DNA of 43,813 bases, taken from NCBI RefSeq assembly GCF_012933465.1, contig NZ_JABBND010000031.1, forward strand, positions 1 to 43,813, given 5' to 3'. The DNA is from Actinomycetospora sp. TBRC 11914 (GTDB lineage Bacteria > Actinomycetota > Actinomycetes > Mycobacteriales > Pseudonocardiaceae). Numbering within the stretch: position 1 is the first letter of the stretch; each line of letters opens with the position of its first letter. A program made the position numbers and the translations under genes. The notes beneath the pieces were generated by a model. That model ran no database searches and was not told the origin of the DNA. It was given only the letters and a program-made list of their open reading frames with translations. Positions 35,330 to 43,689 of the stretch are shown here, piece by piece.

Positions 35330-37465
35330 GTGGCTCGACGAGGCCAGCCCCAGAACCGGGCCCGGCGTGGCGCACCGAAGGACCGGCGCCGCGGCCGCGG
35401 GCGCGAGGACGTCATGTCCGTGCTCGCGGACGCCGTCCGCGAGATCCGCAACGCGCTCGGCAACGGCCGGGTGACGTCCACGATCCGGACGAAGTTCCAG
35501 GCCACCGCCCTGCTGCTGCGCGACGAGCGCGCACGGGTGCGTGCCGCGGAGCTCAGCGACTCGCAGCGCGGCGAGCGCCTCAAGCGCCTCGACGACCTCG
35601 CGACGTCGCTCGCCAAGACCGCCGTGCGGCACCCGGCGCTCCTCGCGCTGCTGTCCGAGGACGCCGTCGTCACCGACGACGCGCGGGCGCTCGAGCGCGA
35701 GATGGCCGGGCGCGCGGGCATCGACGTGGCCCCGCCGGAGGAGGACGACGCGCCGGCCGAGGAGCCGGCCACGGCGCCCGCCAAGCCCGGGGTGGTGCCC
35801 CAGTCGGTCATCTCCCGCCAGATGGCCAACCCCTTCCTCGCGCCCGACTTCTCCGCGGCCCGGCCGGCCGCGGCCCGTCCGAGCCGCCTGAGCGGCTGGG
35901 AGCTGCTCGGGCCGCTGCTGCGGTCGTTCGAGCGTGCGGGCGACGGCACCTCGACCACCATGGAGCTGCCCGAGCCGACCTCGCTCGCGGTGCCCGGCGG
36001 CCGGGAGCTCATGCCCCACCAGGCCCGCGTCGTGGCCGCGGCCGCCGAGGGGCACCGGACGTTCCTGCTCGCCGACGAGCCCGGGCTCGGCAAGACCGCC
36101 CAGGCGCTGCTCGCGGCCGAGGCGGCCAAGGCCTACCCGCTGCTGGTGGTCGTGCCCAACGTCGTCAAGACCAACTGGGTCCGGGAGGCCGGCCTCTGGT
36201 CGACCCGCCGGAAGGCCACCGCGGTGCAGGGCAACGGGGACTCCGTCGACGGCTTCGCCGACATCGTCGTCGTGAACTACGACGTCCTCGACCGGCACGC
36301 GGGCTGGCTCGGCGACTTCGGGTTCCGCGGGATGGTCGTCGACGAGGCGCACTTCATCAAGAACAAGGGCTCGCAGCGCTCCCAGCACGTGCTGGAGCTC
36401 TCCGAGCGCATCCGGGCCTTCACCGCGCGCCCGCTGCTCATGGCCCTCACCGGCACCCCGCTGATCAACGACATCGAGGACTTCCTGGCCATCTGGGAGT
36501 TCCTCGGCTGGATCGACGAGAAGAAGCCGCTCGGTGCCCTCATGGACGCCCTGACCGACACCGGCCTGACGCCGGCCGACCCGGGTTTCTCGGCGGCGGC
36601 GCGGCAGTGCGTGGTGGACCAGGGCATCGTGCGGCGCCGCAAGGTCGACGTCGCCGCCGACATCCCCGACCGCCGCATCGCCGACCTCCCCGTCGAGCTG
36701 GACGGCGCCACCGGCCGGTCGATCCGGGCGGCCGAGCGCGACCTGGCCCGCCGGATGGTGATCCGCTACGAGGACGCCCTCGCCGCGCGGGGCTCGGGAC
36801 CGCGGGACGGCATCGACCACGACCTGGTTGCCAAGGTGGCCACGTGGGAGCAGAAGGATGCGGCCGGCGCCTCCAACGGCGACAACGTCTTCGGCATGAT
36901 GCGCCGCATCGGCCAGGCGAAGGCCGCGCTGGCCGCCGACTACGCGGCCCAGCTGGCCCGCAGCGCCGGCAAGGTCGTCTTCTTCGCCAAGCACGTCGAC
37001 GTCATGGACGCGGCCGAGGAGACCTTCGCCAAGCAGGGCGTGCGCTACTCCTCGATCCGCGGTGACCAGACGCCGAACGTGCGGCAGCGGAACATCGACG
37101 CCTTCGTCGAGGACCCGGAGGTCGCGGTGGTGGTCTGCTCGCTGACCGCCGCCGGGGTGGGCATCAACCTGCAGGTCGCCTCGAACGTCGTGCTCGCGGA
37201 GCTCCCGTGGACCGCCGCCGAGCAGACCCAGGCGATCGACCGCAGTCACCGCATCGGTCAGTCCGAGCCGGTCACGGCGTGGCGCATCATCGCCGCGCAG
37301 ACGATCGACGCGCGGATCGCCGCGCTGATCGACGACAAGGCCGGTCTCGCCGCGGTGGCCCTCGACGGGTCCGAGGAGGAGGTCGGGTCGTCGACCGACG
37401 CGCAGCACGCGGCACTCGTCGCGCTGCTGACCGAGGCGCTGTCGGCCGAGGCGGGGGCCGCCTGA
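35330..37465 (+). CDS. SNF2-family DEAD/DEAH-box ATPase
   Basis: A 711-residue helicase-superfamily-2 protein. An Arg/Gly-rich basic N-terminus (ARRGQPQNRARRG) precedes a helical region (residues 25-105). Motif I is DEPGLGKTAQ (Lys255), motif II is VDEAH (338-341), motif III MALTGTP, and the second RecA domain ends with motif V (SLTAAGVGINLQ) and motif VI (QAIDRSHRIGQ). It probably translocates on double-stranded DNA or remodels a protein-DNA complex. The GTG at 35330 follows AGGAGG closely. A later in-frame ATG (35414) is less likely because the basic N-terminus looks conserved. The next gene is RNase HI, 79 bp downstream, hinting at nucleic-acid repair. Confidence 0.9.
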   Translation: MARRGQPQNRARRGAPKDRRRGRGREDVMSVLADAVREIRNALGNGRVTSTIRTKFQATALLLRDERARVRAAELSDSQRGERLKRLDDLATSLAKTAVRHPALLALLSEDAVVTDDARALEREMAGRAGIDVAPPEEDDAPAEEPATAPAKPGVVPQSVISRQMANPFLAPDFSAARPAAARPSRLSGWELLGPLLRSFERAGDGTSTTMELPEPTSLAVPGGRELMPHQARVVAAAAEGHRTFLLADEPGLGKTAQALLAAEAAKAYPLLVVVPNVVKTNWVREAGLWSTRRKATAVQGNGDSVDGFADIVVVNYDVLDRHAGWLGDFGFRGMVVDEAHFIKNKGSQRSQHVLELSERIRAFTARPLLMALTGTPLINDIEDFLAIWEFLGWIDEKKPLGALMDALTDTGLTPADPGFSAAARQCVVDQGIVRRRKVDVAADIPDRRIADLPVELDGATGRSIRAAERDLARRMVIRYEDALAARGSGPRDGIDHDLVAKVATWEQKDAAGASNGDNVFGMMRRIGQAKAALAADYAAQLARSAGKVVFFAKHVDVMDAAEETFAKQGVRYSSIRGDQTPNVRQRNIDAFVEDPEVAVVVCSLTAAGVGINLQVASNVVLAELPWTAAEQTQAIDRSHRIGQSEPVTAWRIIAAQTIDARIAALIDDKAGLAAVALDGSEEEVGSSTDAQHAALVALLTEALSAEAGAA

Positions 37466-37544
37466 CCGCCGCGCCCGCCAGAGGTGCTCGCCCCGTGAGT
37501 CGCCGCCGTCGGGCCGTCGGGGCCGCCGACTAGGATCGGCGCCG

Positions 37545-38231
37545 ATGCCGATGACCGCGAAGTACGCCACCACCTGTGGGGTCTGCGCCTCGCCCGTCGA
37601 GCCCGGCGAGTCCATCGCCAAGGCCGGCGAGCGGTGGGCGCACGCGGCGTGCGCCGGGTCGTCGAACGGGACCTCGGCGGCGTCGTCCGGAGCCAACGCA
37701 TCGTCCGGGAGCAAGGTCTCGCCCGGGAGCAAGGTCTCGTCCGGGAGCAAGGCCGGGACCAGGACCGCGAAGGCCCCCCGGCCGGACATGCCGGCCGCCG
37801 AGGGCGCGCTCGAGGTGTGGACCGACGGCGCGTGCTCGGGCAACCCGGGGCCGGGCGGGTGGGCCTGGGCGACCCGGGACGGCCGGCAGGACAGCGGCGG
37901 CGAGCCCGGGACCACCAACCAGCGCATGGAGATCCGTGCCGCGCTCGAGGCGGTCCGTGCGCTGGACGGCCCGCTCGTCGTCGTCAGCGACTCGACCTAC
38001 GTCGTCAACTGCTTCCGCGACGGCTGGTGGAAGGGCTGGCTCGCGCGGGGCTGGGTGACCAGCGCGAAGAAGCCGGTCGTCAGCCGTGACCTCTGGGAGC
38101 CGCTGATCACCCTCGTCAACGACCGCGGCGACATCTCCTTCCGCTGGACCAAGGGCCACTCGGGCGACGAGATGAACGACCTGGTGGACCGCCTCGCCGT
38201 CGAGCAGTCGAAGGCCGTGGCCGCCTCCTAG
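37545..38231 (+). CDS. rnhA: RNase HI with N-terminal zinc-ribbon
   Basis: A 228-residue protein. Residues 1-40 contain CGVC and GERWAHAAC, a probable zinc-binding motif (C-x2-C, H, C). Residues 42-80 are a Ser/Gly/Lys linker holding a three-copy hexapeptide repeat. Residues 87-225 are RNase HI. The catalytic acids are Asp94 (WTDGACSGNPG), Glu129 (QRMEI), Asp149 (VVSDSTYV) and Asp212 (SGDEMND), with His205 in WTKGH. It cleaves RNA in RNA:DNA hybrids. The zinc-ribbon is not part of standard RnhA and probably directs it to a substrate or partner. Confidence 0.9.
   Translation: MPMTAKYATTCGVCASPVEPGESIAKAGERWAHAACAGSSNGTSAASSGANASSGSKVSPGSKVSSGSKAGTRTAKAPRPDMPAAEGALEVWTDGACSGNPGPGGWAWATRDGRQDSGGEPGTTNQRMEIRAALEAVRALDGPLVVVSDSTYVVNCFRDGWWKGWLARGWVTSAKKPVVSRDLWEPLITLVNDRGDISFRWTKGHSGDEMNDLVDRLAVEQSKAVAAS
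37701..37754 (+). repeat. Three tandem 18-bp repeats inside rnhA
   Basis: Three copies of TCG-(T/C)CC-GGG-AGC-AAG-G(T/C)C in frame (37701-37718, 37719-37736, 37737-37754). They encode S(S/P)GSK(V/A) three times in the linker between zinc-ribbon and RNase H domain. Near-identical DNA suggests recent slippage, and repeat number is likely to vary between strains. Confidence 0.9.
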
Positions 38232-38240
38232 CGCCCCGGG

Positions 38241-38321
38241 TCAGCGGACGGCCGCTCGCAGCGCCGCCTCGAGCGCCGTGGTGAGGGTGTCGAGGTACGC
38301 GTCGTCGGCGGGCCCGTCCAT
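38241..38321 (-). CDS. Possible very small ORF (26 residues)
   Basis: An ORF starting at ATG 38321, MDGPADDAYLDTLTTALEAAL, ending in AAVR. It would follow the 241-residue gene by about 11 bp. There is no clear ribosome-binding site and no family match. It may be a helix-forming small protein or an accidental ORF. Confidence 0.2.
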   Translation of the reverse strand: MDGPADDAYLDTLTTALEAALRAAVR

Positions 38322-38332
38322 GACCTGACCGG

Positions 38333-39058
38333 CTACCCGGCGGTGGTGGCGACGGAGTGCCGCGCGGGGTCGAAGGGCTCGAAGGACGCGTCCCCGATCG
38401 CCAGCAGCCCGCGCTGCGGGAGCCAGAAGTCCCCGAGCCGGTCCTGGCGCGCCAGCCGGCCCGGCGGGCCGACGTCGGCGCCGTCGACGACGGCCCGACC
38501 GCCCACGACGCCCCAGAGGCGCCGTGGACCGGCCCGGAAGGTCTGCCCGTTGGGTGCGGTCCCGCTCAGCCGGAGCCGCCCGGCGCTCAGCACCGTCCCG
38601 GCCAGGGGGGCGAGGAGGCGCAGGGCCCGGTCGCTGTGCCACAGGCGTTCCGGGAGTGCGCCGCCCGTCCACGTCATCAGCCGGGTCGTGAGGGTGGCGG
38701 CCAGCTCCACCCGCCAGTGCACGTGCCCGGGGATCGTCACGGTGAACGACCGCGGACCGTCCCAGTCGACGCCGATCGGCGCCGTCTCCACGCGGTCCAG
38801 CCGGGCACCGAAGTAGCGGATGCAGGCGTGCCGCGGCTCGGTGTCGGAGTACATGGTCCACCGGCCGGCCGGGTCGCGGTGCCACACCGAGCGGAAGGCC
38901 GGGCCGATCGAGGACGTGAAGTGCCGCAGCGCGAGGTAGTGCCCGCTGCGGAAGGGCAGGCCCATCACGCCCCAGCCGGCGAACCGTTCGCCGGGTCCGT
39001 CCGGGACGCCCGCCGCGCGCTCGGCGTCGAGCACCTGGTCCCGGGGCTCCCTGTCCAT
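38333..39058 (-). CDS. Uncharacterised protein (241 residues), beta-rich
   Basis: Notable stretches are VMGLPFRSGHYLALRHFTSSIGP, WTMYSDTEPRHACIRYFG, SFTVTIPGHVHWRVELAATLTTRLM, and WGVVGGRAVVDGADVG. Alternating hydrophobic strands suggest a beta-barrel or lipocalin-like fold. There is no signal peptide and one cysteine. The start is ATG 39058, with GGGGGTGGAG upstream, in preference to GTG 39064. It starts about 13 bp after the DsrE-like gene, so the two are probably an operon. No function is known. Confidence 0.55.
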   Translation of the reverse strand: MDREPRDQVLDAERAAGVPDGPGERFAGWGVMGLPFRSGHYLALRHFTSSIGPAFRSVWHRDPAGRWTMYSDTEPRHACIRYFGARLDRVETAPIGVDWDGPRSFTVTIPGHVHWRVELAATLTTRLMTWTGGALPERLWHSDRALRLLAPLAGTVLSAGRLRLSGTAPNGQTFRAGPRRLWGVVGGRAVVDGADVGPPGRLARQDRLGDFWLPQRGLLAIGDASFEPFDPARHSVATTAG

Positions 39059-39071
39059 CTCCACCCCCCTT

Positions 39072-39440
39072 TCAGTAGCTGAACGTCGTCGCGCCGTCGT
39101 CGCCGATCCACTGCCACAGCGGCACCGTCCCCTGCAGTTCCGCGCCGGCGATCAGGGCGCGGTCGTCGAGGTGCTTGGCGTGGAAGCAGATCGGACAGAC
39201 GAAGTAGCGCCCGCCGGCGGCCTGGTAGCGCTTCACCAGCTCGGCCAACGGCGGGCACCCGTCGCAGGCCACTCCCGTCGCGGTGCCGTCGAGGGCGAGG
39301 CGCACCGCCTCCTTGGTGAGGAACACCAGGGTGTCCCGCCCGGTCTCCGCGGCGCCGACCGCGACGAGGAACGCCACGGTCACCTTCTCCGCGTCCTCCA
39401 GGCCCGTCGTCAGGCTGATCACGGCTCTGTTCGTCGTCAT
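39072..39440 (-). CDS. DsrE/DsrF-like family protein
   Basis: A 122-residue alpha/beta protein of the DsrE/TusD fold. The first strand-loop VISLTTGLEDAEKVTVAFLVAVGA and the strand DTLVFLTKEAVRLALDG are typical. Two conserved motifs, CDGCPPLAELV and FVCPICFHAKHL, place four cysteines. Members of this family relay sulfur between proteins or act in related redox chemistry, but this subfamily is uncharacterised. It starts 48 bp after the LuxR-type regulator gene in the same direction, so it may be part of the same transcription unit. Confidence 0.8.
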   Translation of the reverse strand: MTTNRAVISLTTGLEDAEKVTVAFLVAVGAAETGRDTLVFLTKEAVRLALDGTATGVACDGCPPLAELVKRYQAAGGRYFVCPICFHAKHLDDRALIAGAELQGTVPLWQWIGDDGATTFSY

Positions 39441-39488
39441 GGGGACGACGCTAGGAACGGCGGACCGAGGAATCGTCCGGAGTTCTCC

Positions 39489-41039
39489 CTACGCCTGGAG
39501 CGGCTCGAGCGAGTCCAGGAGGCCGTGCTGGACCGCGAGGAGCGAGGCGCCGGACCGCGTCGAGACGCCGGTCTTGGCGTAGATGCGCTCGATGTGGGTG
39601 CCGGCGGTCTTCGGGGTGATCCCGAGGCGCCGTGCGACCTGCCGCGTCGACGCTCCCCGGGCGACGAGGACGAGCACCTCGACCTCGCGGGGCGTGAGAC
39701 CGGCGGGACCGCTGCGCCGTCGCGGCGGGGCGGCGCCCGCCCCGACGAGGACCGCGTCGACCGCGTCCGCGCCGAGCCGTCCCGCGCGCACGTCGTCGTG
39801 CAGCGCCGTCGTGGCGGCCTTCACCGACAGGGCGGGCCGGTGCGGGCGGTCCTCCGTCATCGCCCGGAAGGCGTCGGCGGCGGCGAGGATCCGCCCGGTC
39901 ACTGGGCCGCCGGCCGGGCCCCGACCGCGGGGCGCGGGGTCGACGATCTCGATCAGCGGGGCCAGCGGCGGGATCCGGGCCAGCACCCGTTCCGTGTAGT
40001 ACGACCGCGCTCGCACCCGCTCGCCCTCACTCGCGGTGAGCTTCCCCGGCTTGTCGAGGATGGAGGCGGGGACCCCGTGCAGGCCGACGTCGTGCAGCAG
40101 CCCGGCCCGCCGCACCGCCTCGACGTCGCCGGCGGGGAGCCCGGCCACCTCGGCGGCCGCTCCGGCCAGGCGCGCGACGCCACGGGAGTGCCCGGCGCGG
40201 AAGGACGAGCGGAGGTCGGTGAAGTCGGCGACAACCTCGAGGGCCCCGTCGAGGTCGCGCCCGGCCAGGGGCCGGCGCAGGTGGGGGTCGCCGGCGACCT
40301 CGGCGCCCAGGTCCAGGTCGTCGGACAGGCCGGCCAGGACCTCCGGCGCGGCCGCGCAGAAGGCGTCGACGACCTCCGGGTCGAACTTGGTGCCGCGCCG
40401 GGCCCGGGCCACCTCGACCGCCGCTTCGACGCCCGCGGTCCGGTGGAACACCTCGACGACGTCGGCGAGGTGGAAGAGCCGCATCGACCGCGTGATCTCG
40501 TCACCACCGACGCCGTCGGGAACCCCGGTGCCGTCCCACCGGCAGAAGAACTGCCGCAGCCCGTCCCGGACGTCCGGGCCGAGCCCGAGCCGCTCGGCCA
40601 TCGTCGAGGCGGACACGCAGTGGGACAGCAGCCCGTGCTCGATGCCGCGGGCGCGGGTGGCGACGAGGGTCGTCGCGAGCCGGGCGCGGTGCCACGGCGA
40701 GCTCCCCGCGCCGGCGTGCCGGACCATGAACGCCATCGCGGGCAGCCCGGAGAAGTCGACGTGGAAGCTGTCGGCGCGGAACGCGATGTCGTCGCCGAAC
40801 CAGCTCGCGACCTCGGGGGTGTCGGCGACGCACCCCACCCACGCGAGGACAGCGGTGTAGTACAGGTCGGCGCGCCCGGCGTCGTCGAGGCCCGTCCGCT
40901 CGCCGAGCCGCGAGGCGATCCACCAGGCCCGCAGCACGTGCTCCATCGGCTGCCCGAGGCCGAGGTCGGTGGCGAGCGAGAACGCGCCCAGGAGGTCGGC
41001 GAGGCTGGCGCCGCCGTCGCTCCGCTCTCCCGGGCCCAC
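39489..41039 (-). CDS. HD-GYP-like regulator with LuxR-type DNA-binding domain
   Basis: A 516-residue protein. The first half has FFCRWDGTGVPDGVGGDEI, the remnant of an HD-GYP's HHERWDGTGYP. The second half has AGLLHDVGLHGVPASILDKPGKL, the HD part of an HD-GYP, but the following metal-binding His region (RARSYYTERVLAR, then PRGRGPAGG) is lost, so c-di-GMP phosphodiesterase activity is doubtful. The C-terminal 60 residues (GLTPREVEVLVLVARGASTRQVARRLGITPKTAGTHIERIYAKTG) are a LuxR/GerE helix-turn-helix. GTG 41039 is the first credible start; TATGCT lies 6 bases before it, so the transcript may be leaderless. Confidence 0.82.
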   Translation of the reverse strand: MGPGERSDGGASLADLLGAFSLATDLGLGQPMEHVLRAWWIASRLGERTGLDDAGRADLYYTAVLAWVGCVADTPEVASWFGDDIAFRADSFHVDFSGLPAMAFMVRHAGAGSSPWHRARLATTLVATRARGIEHGLLSHCVSASTMAERLGLGPDVRDGLRQFFCRWDGTGVPDGVGGDEITRSMRLFHLADVVEVFHRTAGVEAAVEVARARRGTKFDPEVVDAFCAAAPEVLAGLSDDLDLGAEVAGDPHLRRPLAGRDLDGALEVVADFTDLRSSFRAGHSRGVARLAGAAAEVAGLPAGDVEAVRRAGLLHDVGLHGVPASILDKPGKLTASEGERVRARSYYTERVLARIPPLAPLIEIVDPAPRGRGPAGGPVTGRILAAADAFRAMTEDRPHRPALSVKAATTALHDDVRAGRLGADAVDAVLVGAGAAPPRRRSGPAGLTPREVEVLVLVARGASTRQVARRLGITPKTAGTHIERIYAKTGVSTRSGASLLAVQHGLLDSLEPLQA

Positions 41040-41071
41040 GTCGGGAGCATAGGAGCGCCGACGCCCCGGAA

Positions 41072-41503
41072 TCACTCGCGAGGGACGTCGTCGCGGGCCG
41101 CCAGGAGGTCGCGCAGCGACTCCCGCGCGCTGGTGCGCTTGCTCTCGAGCAGCGCCGCCTCGATGGCGCGGTGGACCCCGCGGGGGTCCTCGACGTCCAG
41201 CACGACGCGGTGGAACGGGCGACCGGAGAGGTAGACGACCACGACGTAGGTGCTCCGCCGGACAGCCCAGAGCTGGCGTCGTTCCCCGATGCCCCAGGCG
41301 CCCACGCGGAGCGCCCCGGGCCACCAGGCGCCGGGACAGGGAAGATGCGGGCTCGAGGCGACCGCGTCCCGCCGGGTCATCACGCGGGAGCCGATGATGC
41401 GCGGGAACGGCACGTGGAGTCCCCGGGAGCACGCGGCGACCCGGTCGGGTCCCGTGAACCGCACCCGGAGCCCGGTCGGTGTGACGGCGAGGCTGGTCGC
41501 CAT
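41072..41503 (-). CDS. Hypothetical protein (143 residues)
   Basis: Begins MATSLAVTPTGLRVRFTGPDRVAACSRG. A mainly beta N-terminal half (VGAWGIGERRQLWAVRRSTYVVVVYL, of which WAVRRSTYVVVVYL is diagnostic of the strand) is followed by a helical end (VHRAIEAALLESKRTSARESLRDLLAARDD). It contains two cysteines (AACSRG and PCPGAW). The pattern GRPFHRVVLDVEDPRG resembles a surface-exposed beta hairpin. No family is recognised. It lies 32 bp upstream of the HD-GYP-like gene, in the same direction. Confidence 0.5.
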   Translation of the reverse strand: MATSLAVTPTGLRVRFTGPDRVAACSRGLHVPFPRIIGSRVMTRRDAVASSPHLPCPGAWWPGALRVGAWGIGERRQLWAVRRSTYVVVVYLSGRPFHRVVLDVEDPRGVHRAIEAALLESKRTSARESLRDLLAARDDVPRE

Positions 41504-41734
41504 GGGCACCTCGAGTGTGTGGAGAGCAGGCACGTGGCCTGCCCTTCGGCGCCGGCCCCAGCGGTCTCGAGGGCGAACGGAGTGCTCACCCTGTCGTCGT
41601 AGGCGAGCGCAGGGTTACGGGCGCGGGGCGGTCCGCGACGAGGTTCGTTCGGCCGTCGGTGTGACGGGTCGTCATCCGGGTGCAGCAGTACCCCCGGACC
41701 GGGGAGCCCCGGTGCTCCGCCCGACCGGAAGCGG

Positions 41735-42583
41735 CTAGGGCCGCGACGGGTCGAGGTCCTGCGTCCCGATCACGCGCAGCAGGTCGAGCTTCTCGCGGGC
41801 GTCGGTGCCCTCGGTCGGGAAGAGCACGAGCAGCGAGAGGTCGGACTCCGGGGTCAGCAGCACCTCGCAGGTCACCTCGACCAGGCCGACCTCGGGGTGG
41901 TGGAACCGCTTGTGGTCGGCGCGGCGCTCGGCCACCTCGTGACGCTCCCACAGCTCGGCGAACTCGACGCTGGCCGCGGTGAGGTCGGCGACGAGCGTCG
42001 TCACGTCGGCGTCGCCGGCCCGGCGCGACCACACCGCCCGCAGGTCGCGGACGTGGGAGGCCGACAGCCGCGCCCGGTCCTCGGGCGGGGCGAGCTCGCG
42101 CAGGGCCGGGTCGGTGAACCACCGCCACGCCGCGTTGTCCGCCCGCCCGCCGTCCGGGGAGAGCGGGCCGGTCAGCAGATCGGCGAGCCGGTTCTGCCAG
42201 AGGACCTCGGTCAGGTCGGTCAGCACCAGCACCGGCACCTCGGTCAGGTGGTCGACGAGACGCAGCAGGCCGGGCGGGACGTGGCGCCCGGCCCGCCTCG
42301 GCGGCGGGGTGAGGCCGGCGAGGTGGAACAGGTGGTCGCGCTCGTCGCGCCCGCAGCGCAGCGCCCGGGCGATCGCGGCCACGACCGACGACGACGGGTG
42401 CGGCCCGCGGGCCTGCTCGAGCCGCGTGTAGTAGTCCGCCGACACCCCGGCGAGCGCCGCGACCTCCTCGCGGCGCAGCCCCGGTGTGCGCCGTCGGGAC
42501 CCTGGCGGGAGCCCGACGTCGGCCGGGCGCAGCAGCTCACGACGCCGACGCAGGAAGTCGGCGAGCGCGGCGCGGTCGATCAC
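41735..42583 (-). CDS. XRE family regulator with MmyB-like ligand domain
   Basis: A 282-residue regulator. Residues 1-80 form an XRE helix-turn-helix (LADFLRRRRELLRPADVGLP, then GLRREEVAALAGVSADYYTRLEQARGPHPSSSVVAAIARAL, where the GVSADYYTRLEQ helix is diagnostic). Residues 100-280 are an MmyB-like ligand-binding domain (WRWFTDPALRELAPPEDRARL, then the Asp/Arg/His-rich core RHEVAERRADHKRFHHPEVG). GTG 42583 is the only credible start. It is divergent from the aldo/keto reductase gene with 101 bp between, a common arrangement for this regulator class, so the reductase is a likely target. Confidence 0.88.
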   Translation of the reverse strand: MIDRAALADFLRRRRELLRPADVGLPPGSRRRTPGLRREEVAALAGVSADYYTRLEQARGPHPSSSVVAAIARALRCGRDERDHLFHLAGLTPPPRRAGRHVPPGLLRLVDHLTEVPVLVLTDLTEVLWQNRLADLLTGPLSPDGGRADNAAWRWFTDPALRELAPPEDRARLSASHVRDLRAVWSRRAGDADVTTLVADLTAASVEFAELWERHEVAERRADHKRFHHPEVGLVEVTCEVLLTPESDLSLLVLFPTEGTDAREKLDLLRVIGTQDLDPSRP

Positions 42584-42615
42584 GCCCCCAGCATCGTCGC
42601 GAGCCGCGGGCCCAG

Positions 42616-42636
42616 CCAGGGTCGGCCGGTCCCTGG
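42616..42636. promoter_or_regulatory. Operator-like inverted repeat between regulator and reductase
   Basis: CCAGGG (42616-42621), 9-base spacer, CCCTGG (42631-42636). A GTCCCTG direct repeat (42629-42635 and 42645-42651) lies to the right. The position, between the divergent XRE/MmyB gene and the aldo/keto reductase gene, is that of an operator controlling both. Confidence 0.5.
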
Positions 42637-42684
42637 ACACTGCGTCCCTGCCCACCCCGCGGGGAGCGGCGCAGGCTGGAACCC

Positions 42685-43662
42685 GTGACCTCCTCCCCCC
42701 AGCTCCGCCGTCTCGGCCGCACCGGCCCCCTCGTCACCTCCCCGGGCCTGGGCGCCATGGGCCTGTCCGGCGCGTACGGCGCCGTCGACGACGACGAGGG
42801 CCTCCGCGTGATCCACGCCTACCTCGACGCCGGCGGCACCCTGATCGACACCGGCGACTTCTACGGCAGTGGGCACAACGAGGCGCTGATCGGGCGCGCG
42901 ATCGCCGGCCGCGACCGCGACGACGTGGTGCTCTCGGTGAAGTTCGGCGCGATGCGCGGGCCCGACGGCGCCCTGCAGGGCGTCGACGCCCGCCCCGCCG
43001 CGCTGCGGAACTTCCTCACGTACTCGCTGCAGCGCCTCGGCGTCGACCACGTCGACGTCTACCGGCCGGCCCGTCTCGACCGCACCGTCCCCATCGAGGA
43101 CACCGTCGGCGCGATCGCCGAGCTGGTCGAGAAGGGCTACGTGCGCCACGTCGGGCTCTCCGAGGTCGGCGCGGCGACGATCCGGCGGGCGGCCGCCGTC
43201 ACCCCGATCAGCGACCTGCAGACCGAGTACTCGCTGCTCCAGCGCGACATCGACGACGAGGTCCTGCCGACGTGCCGCGAGCTCGGCATCGGGATCACCG
43301 CGTACGGCGTCCTGTCCCGCGGGCTGATCGGCGGCAGCGGCGTCCTCGCGGGCGGTCGGCTGGTCACCCCGCGCTTCGCCGACGGCAACCGCGAGCACAA
43401 CGAGGCCCTCGTGGCGCGGCTGGCGGACATCGCGGCGCGCAAGGGGTGCACCGTCGCCCAGCTCGCCCTGGCCTGGGTGTCGGCGGCGGGCGAGGACATC
43501 GTGCCGGTGCTCGGCGCACGCCGGGTCGAGCAGGTGACGACGATGCTCGAACCGGTCACGCTGTCCGCGGCGGAGGCCGCCGAGCTGGCGGACCTGGTCC
43601 CGCGGGGCGCGGTCGCGGGCGACCGCTACCCCGCGGCGGCGATGGCCGACCTCGACAGCTGA
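42685..43662 (+). CDS. Aldo/keto reductase
   Basis: A 325-residue NADPH-dependent AKR with the (beta/alpha)8 fold. PGLGAMGLSGAYG is the N-terminal signature. DTGDFYGSGHNEALIG gives the catalytic Asp and Tyr, and VVLSVKFG the Lys. The usual catalytic His (in YQLHR) is not present: the segment reads DVYRPARLD, a variant found in the YakC-like branch. QTEYSLLQRDIDDEVLP and GIGITAYGVLSRGLI complete the match, and VLGARRVEQV is the NADP-binding end. The start is GTG 42685. Divergent from its likely regulator. Confidence 0.88.
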   Translation: MTSSPQLRRLGRTGPLVTSPGLGAMGLSGAYGAVDDDEGLRVIHAYLDAGGTLIDTGDFYGSGHNEALIGRAIAGRDRDDVVLSVKFGAMRGPDGALQGVDARPAALRNFLTYSLQRLGVDHVDVYRPARLDRTVPIEDTVGAIAELVEKGYVRHVGLSEVGAATIRRAAAVTPISDLQTEYSLLQRDIDDEVLPTCRELGIGITAYGVLSRGLIGGSGVLAGGRLVTPRFADGNREHNEALVARLADIAARKGCTVAQLALAWVSAAGEDIVPVLGARRVEQVTTMLEPVTLSAAEAAELADLVPRGAVAGDRYPAAAMADLDS

Positions 43663-43689
43663 CGGTGGCTCGGGGGCACCTGGGTTCGT

